A stretch of 7,511 bases of DNA from Bacillota bacterium (GCA_009781925.1 WQUU01000054.1:1-7511), one strand, 5' to 3'; positions 1 through 6,357 are shown, counted from the first letter of the stretch. The notes: generated by a model from the letters alone, not told the origin. Numbers and translations: made by a program.

Positions 1-728
1 TTCTGCTGTTCCCCGCTATGCAGCCGGCGACAGTGACGGCGATCTCCATGACCACCGTGTTTTTTAACTCCGCGTCGGGCTCCGTTGCCTACGCCCGGAT
101 GCGGCGCGTGGATTTCAAAACCGGCGCCCTCTTCGCCCTCGTCATGCTGCCGGGAAGCGTTGTCGGCACACTCCTGACCGAAAAAATCCCGCGAGACATG
201 TTCAACATGATTTTTGGCGTCTGTATGGTGCTTTTCGCGGCGGTCATCGTGGTCAAAAGCCGGATCGGAGACCGCAGCGCGCCCTATGGCGCGCCCGGAA
301 AATTCCGCGCCCGGCGCATCTTTACCGATAAAGACGGGAGACAGACGGCTTTTTCCTTCAACCTGCTCGCCGGTATGACGGTCAGCCTCTTTGTCGGCTT
401 CTTGTCGGGTTTTCTCGGCATCGGGGGCGGCATTATCCATGTTCCGGTGCTGGTCTTTTTGGGCTTTCCCGCCCATTTTGCCACGGCCACCTCACACTTT
501 GTACTGGCCGGTTCCTCTCTGATCAGTCTGATTATCCATTTGGCAAGCGGCGCGCTAAGAAGCGATTATGTTCTGGCTTTCAGCCTCGCGGGCGGCGCCG
601 TTGTCGGCGCGCAGCTCGGCGCGCGATTTTCCAAAAAGGTCAAGGGCTCGGTTCTCATGTTCCTCCTGGCCGTGGCGCTGGTCATGGCGGGCGTCAGAAT
701 TTTTCTCTCCGGTATGGGCTTATTTTAA
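1..728 (+). CDS. TauE/SafE (TSUP) family membrane transporter, 5' end missing
   Basis: Integral membrane carrier of the TSUP family, whose members move sulfite, sulfoacetate and other organic anions; the substrate here cannot be read from sequence. The frame is open from base 3 (LLFPAM...), and the first ATG at 18 falls inside a conserved family block (FFNSASGSVAYAR, a positive cluster, then DFKTG), so the true start lies upstream of the window and the first half-repeat's glycine motif is lost. Counting from that ATG, the second repeat is intact: GFLSGFLGIGGG at about 127-138 followed by HVPVL and an ATATSHF stretch. Several hydrophobic segments are visible: about 35-50, 66-80, 118-150, 160-175, 185-200 and 212-232. 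The gene ends in TAA at 726-728, overlapping the stop of the convergent gene. No intrinsic terminator follows it. The family call is firm; the substrate is unknown. Confidence 0.88.
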   Translation, partial: LLFPAMQPATVTAISMTTVFFNSASGSVAYARMRRVDFKTGALFALVMLPGSVVGTLLTEKIPRDMFNMIFGVCMVLFAAVIVVKSRIGDRSAPYGAPGKFRARRIFTDKDGRQTAFSFNLLAGMTVSLFVGFLSGFLGIGGGIIHVPVLVFLGFPAHFATATSHFVLAGSSLISLIIHLASGALRSDYVLAFSLAGGAVVGAQLGARFSKKVKGSVLMFLLAVALVMAGVRIFLSGMGLF

Positions 729-916
729 AAATTCTCCGGCAGGGAATCCACAAAAGCGCGCATCTCCTCCCGGGAGCGGATGCTGTGCGTGTGGTCGATC
801 ACCCGCTGCCGCGCCTCGGCGGAGAGGGTTGCGAAATAGTCCGCCGCGTTTTTGTTCTGCATGAGCGCCATGCCCAGCCCGATCGGAATCTCGGACAAAC
901 TCGGATATTCGTTCAT
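725..916 (-). CDS. Small conserved-looking hypothetical protein, 63 aa
   Basis: No named function is known to me. The protein is soluble, with no signal peptide or membrane segment. It reads as a short helical domain: an IPIGLGMALMQN block, an ADYFATLS block, an RQRVIDHTHSI block and a final SREEMRAFVDSL helix. The 'IP-GL-ALxxN...F..LS....I...SREEM' pattern resembles small orphan proteins common in Clostridia, and loosely the C-terminal helical region of YdeI-type proteins; this is recollection, not a search result. The frame extends to a GTG at 925, but that codon overlaps the SD (GGGAGGTG). The ATG at 916, 6 nt after the SD, is therefore chosen. Transcribed leftward, it converges on the TSUP gene and is divergent from the ABC operon. 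The leader can fold so that the SD is fully paired (see 922-953). Confidence 0.72.
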   Translation of the reverse strand: MNEYPSLSEIPIGLGMALMQNKNAADYFATLSAEARQRVIDHTHSIRSREEMRAFVDSLPENF

Positions 917-921
917 CAGAA

Positions 922-953
922 TCACCTCCCGCCTATTATCTGGCAGGAGGTGA
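922..953 (-). promoter_or_regulatory. Inverted repeat masking the SD of the small gene (anti-SD hairpin or operator)
   Basis: Two 12-base arms, 922-933 and 942-953, flank an 8-base loop. On the minus strand the right arm reads TCACCTCCTGCC and the left arm GGCGGGAGGTGA. In minus-strand RNA all 12 positions can pair, one as a G-U wobble; in plus-strand RNA that position is an A-C mismatch, which favours function in the minus-strand transcript. The SD of the 63-aa gene lies entirely in the 3' arm. The 5' arm contains UCACCUCCU, which is the same as the anti-SD tail of 16S rRNA. A poor promoter candidate (TATAAA at 957-962 on the minus strand, no good -35) would start the RNA inside the 5' arm. 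A protein-binding operator is therefore the main alternative. Confidence 0.5.
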
Positions 954-1015
954 ATTTTTATACATTTGCTTGGGTGAATTTCCCCTGAGATTTCCTCGAA
1001 TTTGCAATTTTTCTA

Positions 1016-1044
1016 TTGACGGCTTGCAAAGAATGACATACAAT
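1016..1044 (+). promoter_or_regulatory. Vegetative (sigma-A type) promoter of the ABC exporter operon
   Basis: The -35 box TTGACG (1016-1021) and the -10 box TACAAT (1039-1044) are separated by exactly 17 bases, each with one mismatch to consensus. Transcription should begin near 1051, giving a leader of about 30 nt before the GTG start at 1082. The palindromic hexamer TTGCAA occurs in the spacer (1024-1029) and again 22 bases upstream (1002-1007), which might mark an operator. Confidence 0.75.
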
Positions 1045-1081
1045 AATGAGAATAACCTCGGCGGAAAGGGGATAGAACGCC

Positions 1082-4000
1082 GTGTTTATCCGGCACAGCC
1101 TCAAAAACATGCTGCGCTCCTGGCCGAAGTCGCTGCTCTTTTTTGTGCTGCTCGGGGCGCTCTGCGTACTGCTCTGCATCGGCGTGAGCCTGACGGCGGC
1201 GGTACTCGGGTTCCTGCGCGAATGCGACCAGACCTACACCACGGTCGCCGTGTTCGAGTACATGGGGGCCAACTACCCGGACGAGACGACGTTAGACCCG
1301 GGCATTGCCCAGACGGACGCCTCTTTCGCCTTCTCGTCAATCGCGAAGAATCCCGCCGTACTGAACTGGGATCCGTGCGCCATCGCCCTCGGCAGCATCG
1401 CCGGAAAAACGGCCAACGCCGCTGTGCCGCCCTACAAGAACGATGTTGTATATCTCATCCAGGCCGGCGCTTACAGCGAGCAGGAGGCCTGTTACAAGTT
1501 TACGCTCGAAAAAGACCTCCTCGACCCGGGCGCCAAGGCCGTCAGCGGTTACCTGAACACCAACGGGGCGCCTGTGGAGCAGGGGCATTTTTATCTGCTT
1601 CATGGCCTGCGTGTCATGGGAAACACCAGCTATAACTACGTCCAGGTTACGCCTTTTGTGAACGCCACAGCCGCCGCTGCGGGCGTGGACGGCTCCGTCG
1701 GGAACATGATCGTGGACGTGACGGGGCCGGACGGCAAAGCCAGCATCCCGGCGGACAGCGTTTTTTATCAGATTGCCGACACGCTCAACGCCGTGAACCG
1801 CGGCGTCACCGTCTATGCCACCAATGATCTGGATGCGTTTTTACCCTTCCAGCAGGCGGATCTATCCGTTGCGTCGGGCCGGAGTTTTACGCCCGAGGAG
1901 TACGCGGACGGCGCGAAGGTCTGCCTGCTGCCGGAGCGGTTGGCGAATCTCATCGGCGCGAAGATCGGGGATCAAATTGATCTCTCCGTCGTCGTACAGG
2001 CCGGGGCCTCTCAGCGGGAGAGCTACTGGGCGGGGACAGGCTATACATATGAGCACAGCTACACTGTCGTGGGTATTTTCAGCCAGAACGACCTCTACCG
2101 GGACAGCGTGTTTATCCCAAAGTCCAACACGGTGGATTTGAGCCCGAACCAATATTCCTATACTTTGGGACAGGCGAAGCTCAAAAACGCGGAGGCCGAA
2201 CAGTTTTACACCGACATGCAGCAGCGCCTGCCCTCCCGCGTGCGCGTGACGGTCTACGACCAGGGTTACGCCGCCGCCGCCGCGCCGCTGCGTGATGTGC
2301 TGCGCGTCGCCCTCATCGTCACGGCTGTCTGCGCCCTCACCACCCTAGCGATGCTGGCGCTGTTCGGTTTTCTCTTTGTGTACCGCCAGCGGGAGCTGTC
2401 CAGAACCATGCGCCGCCTGGGTGTGACAAACGGGGGGATTTTCAGTTATTTTCTCGTGGGTTCGGGCTGCATCGCCCTTTTGGCCTCGGCTGTCGGCGCT
2501 TTTGTGAGTCAAAAACTCTCCGGCGCCTTCATAGAACTCGTGCAGAAGACCATCGCCAACTACACCGCGGACAACCTGCTCTACTCCAACGCTAACCTGA
2601 CCATCTCCAAGACTCTGGCCTTCGCGCCGAAAATTGAATTTTCCGTCTTTCTTCTGACGGCGCTGGCGGTATTCGTCTGCGCGGTGATCTCCTGCCTCGG
2701 CTTCACCGCCCTGAGTCTGCGTTCTCACAGACAGCGCCGAAAAATCGGTTCCCGCAAAGCGGAGACACGCTCCCGCGCCCTCAACGGCGGGGCGCTGAAA
2801 TACGCCTGGCTGAGTGTGCGGCGCGGGGCCTCCCGCTCGGCGCTGCCGGTTATCCTCTGCGCGCTTAGCGCCGCGTTACTATTGCAGTTGACCTCCACAA
2901 CCGTGTCTTATGAGAAGAGCTACAATCAGCTCACAGAGAATACCGACATCTCCGGCTATTTTACGGACAACAAGGGCCGCTGGCGAACGGGTCTGCTGCT
3001 GGGCGGGGATGTGGTGCATGACTTTGTGAACAACGCTCTCCTGTCTCAGGTCACAATTACAAAGACTATGCACTATGTCTACAACTATGATTTTCCCGAT
3101 ACCTGGACCTCCTTCTCCTATGAAACCTTTATGAATATGGTCGGCACCGGGCCGGGCTTTATCTATACAAATGATTTGGCTTCAGTCCAGGAGTTCTACG
3201 GCCTCTCACAGCTTCCAGTGACCTTTTTGGACGGCTACGGCCTCTCCACCTTCTCTCAGGTTGACCCGGCGGCGGAGCCGACCTGGGTGGCGATGGATGA
3301 CACAACCGGAGCAGTGATAGATCCCAATCAGGCGCCGGATATAGCGGTCGATCCCGCGATTGTCTCCACCGCTTTTCTGGCGGAAAACAACCTCGCTCTG
3401 GGGGACACCGCCGATCTGGTCAGGGGAGACAGCGATTACGTATACGACGAGACGATCAAGATTGTCGGCAGCTATGTCAAGCAAGGCCAGGCGGATAACA
3501 TCTACCTCCCGCTGGCGAACTACTACGTAAAAGACTTCCGAGCTGCGCACGGTGAGTTGTACCCGCACGGATATTATTACATCCCTGGTTCTTACATCTT
3601 TAATCCAAACTCCGACGTTGGCATACTGAAGGGGACAACCTATGACAGCCTCAGCTTTACGACGCAGGGCGCGGCAAACCTCAACGCGTTTAAAGATTAC
3701 TTGGCGTCCCAGGGCTATTCTGAGGTCAACAAGATTCGCACGATTCGCAGCTTCATTGTCATCGAGGACAAGACCTTCCTGGCCACGCAGAGCGCCATGT
3801 CCCAGCGGCTGTGGTACATGCAAAATATTTTCCCGGTGTTATACGCCCTGCTCATCCTGCTCTCGGCGCTGATTCCCTTTATCCTGATCCAGATGCGCAA
3901 ACGCGAGAGCGCGATCATGCGCGCGCAGGGCGCGTCCGGGGGGAGGGCCTTCCTCAGCGTATTTTTGGAGCAGCTATTGCTCAGCTTGCCCGGTGTTCTC

Positions 4001-4159
4001 ATCGGCGCGGGCATCTGGCTGCTGATTTTCCGAACGGGCACGTCGTTGGGGCTTACGCTCGCCCTGCTCTTTGCCCTGAGCTGGCTTGTGGGCGCGGCGT
4101 TTTCCGCGTTCCTGTTAAATCGAAGCTCCGTGCGAAAAATTCTAAAAGCAGAGGAATAG
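1082..4159 (+). CDS. FtsX-like ABC transporter permease with duplicated module, 1025 aa
   Basis: Membrane subunit of a MacB/LolCE-type (type VII) ABC exporter, working with the ATPase encoded directly downstream. Such systems use ATP to drive extracytoplasmic conformational work, exporting peptides, drugs or lipids rather than importing solutes; the cargo here is unknown. The protein has two FtsX modules: TM at about 17-43, a large extracellular domain at about 45-405, TMs at 407-434, 453-476 and 520-546; then TM at 587-605, a second extracellular domain at about 606-910, and TMs at 914-937, 960-983 and 988-1012. The cytoplasmic coupling motif occurs twice: MRRLGVTNGG at 443-452 and MRAQGASGG at 946-954. 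The start is GTG, chosen because AAAGGGGA (1065-1072) sits about 10 nt upstream and the N-terminal 'HSLKNMLRSWPKSL' is the usual cytoplasmic lead into TM1. The stop is 3 nt before the ATPase ATG, which suggests translational coupling. Confidence 0.92.
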   Translation: MFIRHSLKNMLRSWPKSLLFFVLLGALCVLLCIGVSLTAAVLGFLRECDQTYTTVAVFEYMGANYPDETTLDPGIAQTDASFAFSSIAKNPAVLNWDPCAIALGSIAGKTANAAVPPYKNDVVYLIQAGAYSEQEACYKFTLEKDLLDPGAKAVSGYLNTNGAPVEQGHFYLLHGLRVMGNTSYNYVQVTPFVNATAAAAGVDGSVGNMIVDVTGPDGKASIPADSVFYQIADTLNAVNRGVTVYATNDLDAFLPFQQADLSVASGRSFTPEEYADGAKVCLLPERLANLIGAKIGDQIDLSVVVQAGASQRESYWAGTGYTYEHSYTVVGIFSQNDLYRDSVFIPKSNTVDLSPNQYSYTLGQAKLKNAEAEQFYTDMQQRLPSRVRVTVYDQGYAAAAAPLRDVLRVALIVTAVCALTTLAMLALFGFLFVYRQRELSRTMRRLGVTNGGIFSYFLVGSGCIALLASAVGAFVSQKLSGAFIELVQKTIANYTADNLLYSNANLTISKTLAFAPKIEFSVFLLTALAVFVCAVISCLGFTALSLRSHRQRRKIGSRKAETRSRALNGGALKYAWLSVRRGASRSALPVILCALSAALLLQLTSTTVSYEKSYNQLTENTDISGYFTDNKGRWRTGLLLGGDVVHDFVNNALLSQVTITKTMHYVYNYDFPDTWTSFSYETFMNMVGTGPGFIYTNDLASVQEFYGLSQLPVTFLDGYGLSTFSQVDPAAEPTWVAMDDTTGAVIDPNQAPDIAVDPAIVSTAFLAENNLALGDTADLVRGDSDYVYDETIKIVGSYVKQGQADNIYLPLANYYVKDFRAAHGELYPHGYYYIPGSYIFNPNSDVGILKGTTYDSLSFTTQGAANLNAFKDYLASQGYSEVNKIRTIRSFIVIEDKTFLATQSAMSQRLWYMQNIFPVLYALLILLSALIPFILIQMRKRESAIMRAQGASGGRAFLSVFLEQLLLSLPGVLIGAGIWLLIFRTGTSLGLTLALLFALSWLVGAAFSAFLLNRSSVRKILKAEE

Positions 4160-4162
4160 AGG

Positions 4163-4837
4163 ATGGCGATTTTGGAGTTACGCGATGTCCGCTACAGCTA
4201 CGGCGGGGGAGCGGAGGCAAAAAACGTGCTCCGGGGCGTGAACTGCGCCTTTGAGCGGGGTAAATTCTACGCGATCATCGGCAAGTCCGGCAGTGGCAAG
4301 AGTACGCTCCTGAGCCTCATGTCCGGCCTCGACCTGCCGGTACAGGGGGAAGTGCTTTTTGAGGGCACGCCCACCGCTGAGCTCAATCTCGACGAGTACC
4401 GCCGCAAGAGCGCGGCCGTGGTGTATCAGGATTTTTGCCTCTTCCCGCTGCTGACCGCGCTGGAGAATATCCTCTATCCCATGGAGCTCTGCCGCGTGGA
4501 GAAGAGCAAGGCCAAAGAGGACGCGCTGGCCCTCGCCGAGCTGGTATCCCTGCCGACAGCGTTATTGAATCGCTATCCGGGGAAAATCAGCGGCGGCGAG
4601 CAGCAGCGCGTGGCCATTGCGCGCGCCCTGGCCATGGATCGCCGCCTCATTTTGGCTGACGAACCCACCGGCAACCTGGACGGCGAGACCAGCAACACCA
4701 TCATCGCGCTTTTAAAGCGCCTGGCCCGCGAGCAAGATCGCTGCGTGATCGTCGCCACCCACGACATCACGGTGATGAAGAACGCCGACGTGGTATATCT
4801 GATGACGGACGGCCTGTTGGAAGCGGCGGAGATATAG
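4163..4837 (+). CDS. ABC transporter ATP-binding protein, LolD/MacB type, 224 aa
   Basis: Cytoplasmic ATPase that powers the FtsX-type permease encoded just upstream. All nucleotide-binding elements are visible and intact: A-loop region Y11-Y13, Walker A GKSGSGKST at 40-48, Q-loop Q89, signature ISGGEQQR at 142-149, Walker B LILADE at 162-167 with the catalytic glutamate E167, the D-loop GNLD at 170-173 and the H-loop H200. The PTGNLD motif and short length are typical of the LolD/MacB/FtsE branch. The SD GAGG (4151-4154) lies in the end of the permease gene, 8 nt before ATG. No adaptor (MacA-like) or two-component genes lie beside it, so the exporter appears as a simple two-gene operon. No U-tract terminator follows. 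Confidence 0.95.
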   Translation: MAILELRDVRYSYGGGAEAKNVLRGVNCAFERGKFYAIIGKSGSGKSTLLSLMSGLDLPVQGEVLFEGTPTAELNLDEYRRKSAAVVYQDFCLFPLLTALENILYPMELCRVEKSKAKEDALALAELVSLPTALLNRYPGKISGGEQQRVAIARALAMDRRLILADEPTGNLDGETSNTIIALLKRLAREQDRCVIVATHDITVMKNADVVYLMTDGLLEAAEI

Positions 4838-4838
4838 G

Positions 4839-4886
4839 GGGTGGTGGGCTGTGCGGATCACACTTTCTCCGCCAGATTGACCACCC
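4839..4886 (+). other. Possible nested hairpin downstream of the ABC operon
   Basis: GGGTGGT (4839-4845) can pair with ACCACCC (4880-4886), and inside this GCGGA (4853-4857) can pair with TCCGC (4868-4872). There is no T-run after it, so it is not a standard intrinsic terminator. It may act as an mRNA 3' end or be chance in GC-rich DNA. Confidence 0.2.
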
Positions 4887-4891
4887 ACAAC

Positions 4892-4920
4892 TTGTCGGAC
4901 GGGGTAAAAGATGGTATAAT
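4892..4920 (+). promoter_or_regulatory. Extended -10 promoter for the YhcG-like nuclease gene
   Basis: A perfect TATAAT (4915-4920) is preceded by TGG (4912-4914), forming an extended -10. TTGTCG (4892-4897) serves as -35 with a 17-base spacer. The start of transcription is expected near 4927, about 40-55 nt before the candidate start codons. This promoter separates the nuclease gene's expression from the ABC operon. Confidence 0.72.
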
Positions 4921-4965
4921 TCACTCAGCGAGATGTGAAAAAAGTTTTCAGCGCTTGACAGAAAA

Positions 4966-6039
4966 ATGGAGGCCATGATATTGGAGGAACAAAAGCAACA
5001 AGCTCTGTCCGTGCGATTCGACTCAAAAGTTTATGAAGCCATCCGCACTGCTCTTGCTGAGGCGCGAGAAAAGGCTGCTGCCGCGGTCAACACTGCTATG
5101 GTTGGCGTATATTGGGAAATTGGTCGGCAAATCACCGAGGCTGTAGGCAACCGCGCGGAATACGGGCGCGGTTTACTTGCATATTTGTCTGAGCGGCTGT
5201 TATCTGAGTTTGGTAAAGGTTTTACGGTCGCAAATTTGCGCAATATGAGGCAATTTTATCAAACATTTCCGAATCGCTACACGCTGCGTAGCGAATTGTC
5301 CTGGTCGCATTACCGCTTGCTCATGCGCGTGGAAGAGCCGAGCCGCCGCGAGTTTTATCTGACTGAGAGCGCGGATTCCGGCTGGACTTCGCGGCAGCTG
5401 GAGCGGCAGGTCAACTCGTTTTACTATGAACGTCTGCTTGCCACGCAAAAGGATAACCGTTCTGAAGTTGCGAGCGAGGTCTATAAGCTGGAACCGAAAA
5501 AGGATGCGGACTATATTCTCAAAGACCCCTATATTTTGGAGTTCCTCGATCTGAAAGAAAACCCCAAATACAGCGAGAGTGAACTTGAACAGGGCCTGAT
5601 TAACAAGCTACAGGCGTTCTTGTTGGAATTGGGCAAGGGCTTCTCTTTTGTGGCGCGGCAAAGACGGATTACCACCGAGCACGGCGAACATTACTATATC
5701 GACCTCGTGTTCTACAATTATATTCTGAAATGCTTTATCGTAGTTGACCTCAAGGCAGGCAAGCTGACCTACCAGGATGTAGGGCAGATTGATTTTTATG
5801 TTCGGTTGTTCGACGAAAAGGTCAAACAGGCCGATGATAACCCAACAATCGGAATCGTCCTTGTCACAGATAAGGATGAGAGCATTGTAAAATATTCCGT
5901 TCTTGCCGACAATGAGAATCTGTTCGCTTCAAAATATAGGCTGTATTTGCCGACCGAAGAAGAACTCAAAGCGGAGTTGGAGCGGGATCGGGAGCTGATC
6001 GAGCGGCAGATTGAGGAGAGCGGAGGCATCTCCGAATAG
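4966..6039 (+). CDS. YhcG-family (DUF1016) PD-(D/E)XK nuclease, 357 aa
   Basis: Putative DNA nuclease. The N-terminal DUF1016 helical region covers about 15-170, with the family landmarks NTAMVGVYWEIGRQI, LSWSHYRLLMRV and a late W-RQLERQ-YERLL block. The C-terminal PD-(D/E)XK fold covers about 185-345, led by DPYILEFLDL. Likely catalytic residues are D246 (YYIDLVFY), D261 and K263 (VVDLKAG) and Q274 (VGQIDFY); all are present, so the enzyme looks intact. Length fits the family. YhcG-like genes are often found singly or near restriction-modification loci and are thought to act on foreign DNA, but the target is not established. Start choice is uncertain: ATG 4966 has no SD, whereas the in-frame TTG at 4981 has GGAGG 8 nt upstream and would give 352 aa. 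It has its own promoter and no terminator before the ribbon-helix-helix gene, so co-transcription is likely. Base composition is more AT-rich than the flanking transporter genes. Confidence 0.9.
   Translation: MEAMILEEQKQQALSVRFDSKVYEAIRTALAEAREKAAAAVNTAMVGVYWEIGRQITEAVGNRAEYGRGLLAYLSERLLSEFGKGFTVANLRNMRQFYQTFPNRYTLRSELSWSHYRLLMRVEEPSRREFYLTESADSGWTSRQLERQVNSFYYERLLATQKDNRSEVASEVYKLEPKKDADYILKDPYILEFLDLKENPKYSESELEQGLINKLQAFLLELGKGFSFVARQRRITTEHGEHYYIDLVFYNYILKCFIVVDLKAGKLTYQDVGQIDFYVRLFDEKVKQADDNPTIGIVLVTDKDESIVKYSVLADNENLFASKYRLYLPTEEELKAELERDRELIERQIEESGGISE
4968..4972 (+). promoter_or_regulatory. Ribosome binding site that points to a TTG start at 4981
   Basis: GGAGG overlaps the first annotated ATG (4966) and lies only 2 nt from the second ATG (4975), too close for use. 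It lies 8 nt before the in-frame TTG at 4981, an ideal distance. No SD precedes 4966. Confidence 0.45.
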
Positions 6040-6083
6040 AACTGGCGGTCATAGCTTTTGTACTCAGGCGTTCACTATTAAAT

Positions 6084-6105
6084 CATGTTAGAGGTGACTA
6101 ACATG
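6084..6105 (+). promoter_or_regulatory. Perfect inverted repeat over the SD and start codon of the RHH gene
   Basis: CATGTTAG (6084-6091) and CTAACATG (6098-6105) are exact reverse complements, separated by the six bases AGGTGA. Those six bases are part of the SD, and the right arm ends with the ATG start codon. As DNA this is a dyad of the size bound by ribbon-helix-helix dimers and may be an autoregulatory operator. As RNA it would be an 8-bp hairpin with the SD in the loop and the AUG in the stem. The sequence fact is certain; the function is inferred. Confidence 0.6.
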
Positions 6106-6300
6106 GACAATAAAATAGTAATATCGAAAAAAACCGGACTCAAGGGTGAAGATGGTTACAAAACTTTTTCCATTCGTATCAAAAAAAGCACGGTCTCCGA
6201 ACTGAACGCCATTGCGCAAGCAACAAACCGATACCGCAACGAAATTATCAATTTGTTTCTGGAAACCGGGATAAACAACTATACAATCGAGGAAAACTAA
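6103..6300 (+). CDS. Small ribbon-helix-helix (Arc/CopG-type) DNA-binding protein, 65 aa
   Basis: Probable dimeric transcription factor or antitoxin-like repressor. The fold can be traced: a lysine-rich lead (1-19, with a GLKGEDGYK turn), the DNA-contacting strand KTFSIRIK (20-27), helix A 29-41, the turn N42-R43 and helix B 44-58 (YRNEIINLFLETGIN), then a short acidic tail. Length and layout match Arc/CopG proteins. The ATG at 6103 is preferred over the in-frame ATG at 6085 because GAGGTGA ends 5 nt upstream of 6103, while 6085 has no SD. The gene lies 63 bp after the nuclease with no terminator between them, and is followed by a strong terminator. It is visibly AT-richer than the transporter genes. 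I recall similar proteins from Firmicute integrative elements, but this is unchecked. Partner and target are unknown. Confidence 0.75.
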   Translation: MDNKIVISKKTGLKGEDGYKTFSIRIKKSTVSELNAIAQATNRYRNEIINLFLETGINNYTIEEN

Positions 6301-6308
6301 ATAATACG

Positions 6309-6347
6309 CAGGAAACGCAAAAACCCCCTTGCGCTTCCTGTTTTTTT
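6309..6347 (+). terminator. Intrinsic terminator after the RHH gene
   Basis: The arms CAGGAAACGCAA (6309-6320) and TTGCGCTTCCTG (6329-6340) pair at 11 of 12 positions around an 8-base loop, followed at once by seven T (6341-6347). It ends the nuclease/RHH transcript 9 bases after the stop codon. The A-run before the hairpin is too weak to suggest strong bidirectional use. Confidence 0.9.
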
Positions 6348-6357
6348 GGCTTATAAT
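6329..6357 (+). promoter_or_regulatory. Likely promoter of the P-type ATPase gene
   Basis: TATAAT (6352-6357) is a perfect -10 box. TTGCGC (6329-6334), 17 bases upstream, is a modest -35 and lies inside the descending arm of the preceding terminator. Transcription would start near 6364, giving a 64-nt AT-rich leader. A weaker alternative is TTTACC (6371-6376) with AATAAT (6394-6399). Confidence 0.5.

Noticed and set aside
946..953. Strong SD-like GGAGGTGA on the plus strand
   Set aside because: No start codon with a meaningful ORF follows; the TTG at 966 meets TGA after two further codons. It is better explained as the pairing arm of the 922-953 inverted repeat.
957..962. TATAAA on the minus strand as promoter of the 63-aa gene
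   Set aside because: There is no recognisable -35 at a suitable distance and the predicted RNA would begin inside the hairpin arm, so it is kept only as an alternative in the hairpin entry.
970..1635. 221-codon plus-strand frame overlapping the start of the ABC permease
   Set aside because: Its translation is Arg/Gly-rich with no domain, and the overlapping frame encodes a clear FtsX permease with a proper SD.
3206..3823. 205-codon minus-strand frame inside the permease gene
   Set aside because: It lies wholly inside the second extracellular domain of the permease and shows no SD or recognisable motif.
4936..4950. TGAAAA/TTTTCA short dyad between promoter and nuclease start
   Set aside because: A 6-bp A/T-rich dyad with a 3-base centre is common by chance, and nothing else supports an operator.
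4955..4960. Perfect TTGACA just upstream of the nuclease gene
   Set aside because: At 17-18 bases downstream there is only ATATTG/TATTGG, a poor -10, and the transcript would start inside the gene. The 4892-4920 promoter is far better.
6021..6034. Hairpin CGGAG/CTCCG at the end of the nuclease gene as terminator
   Set aside because: The stem is only five base pairs, it lies within the coding region and no T-run follows.
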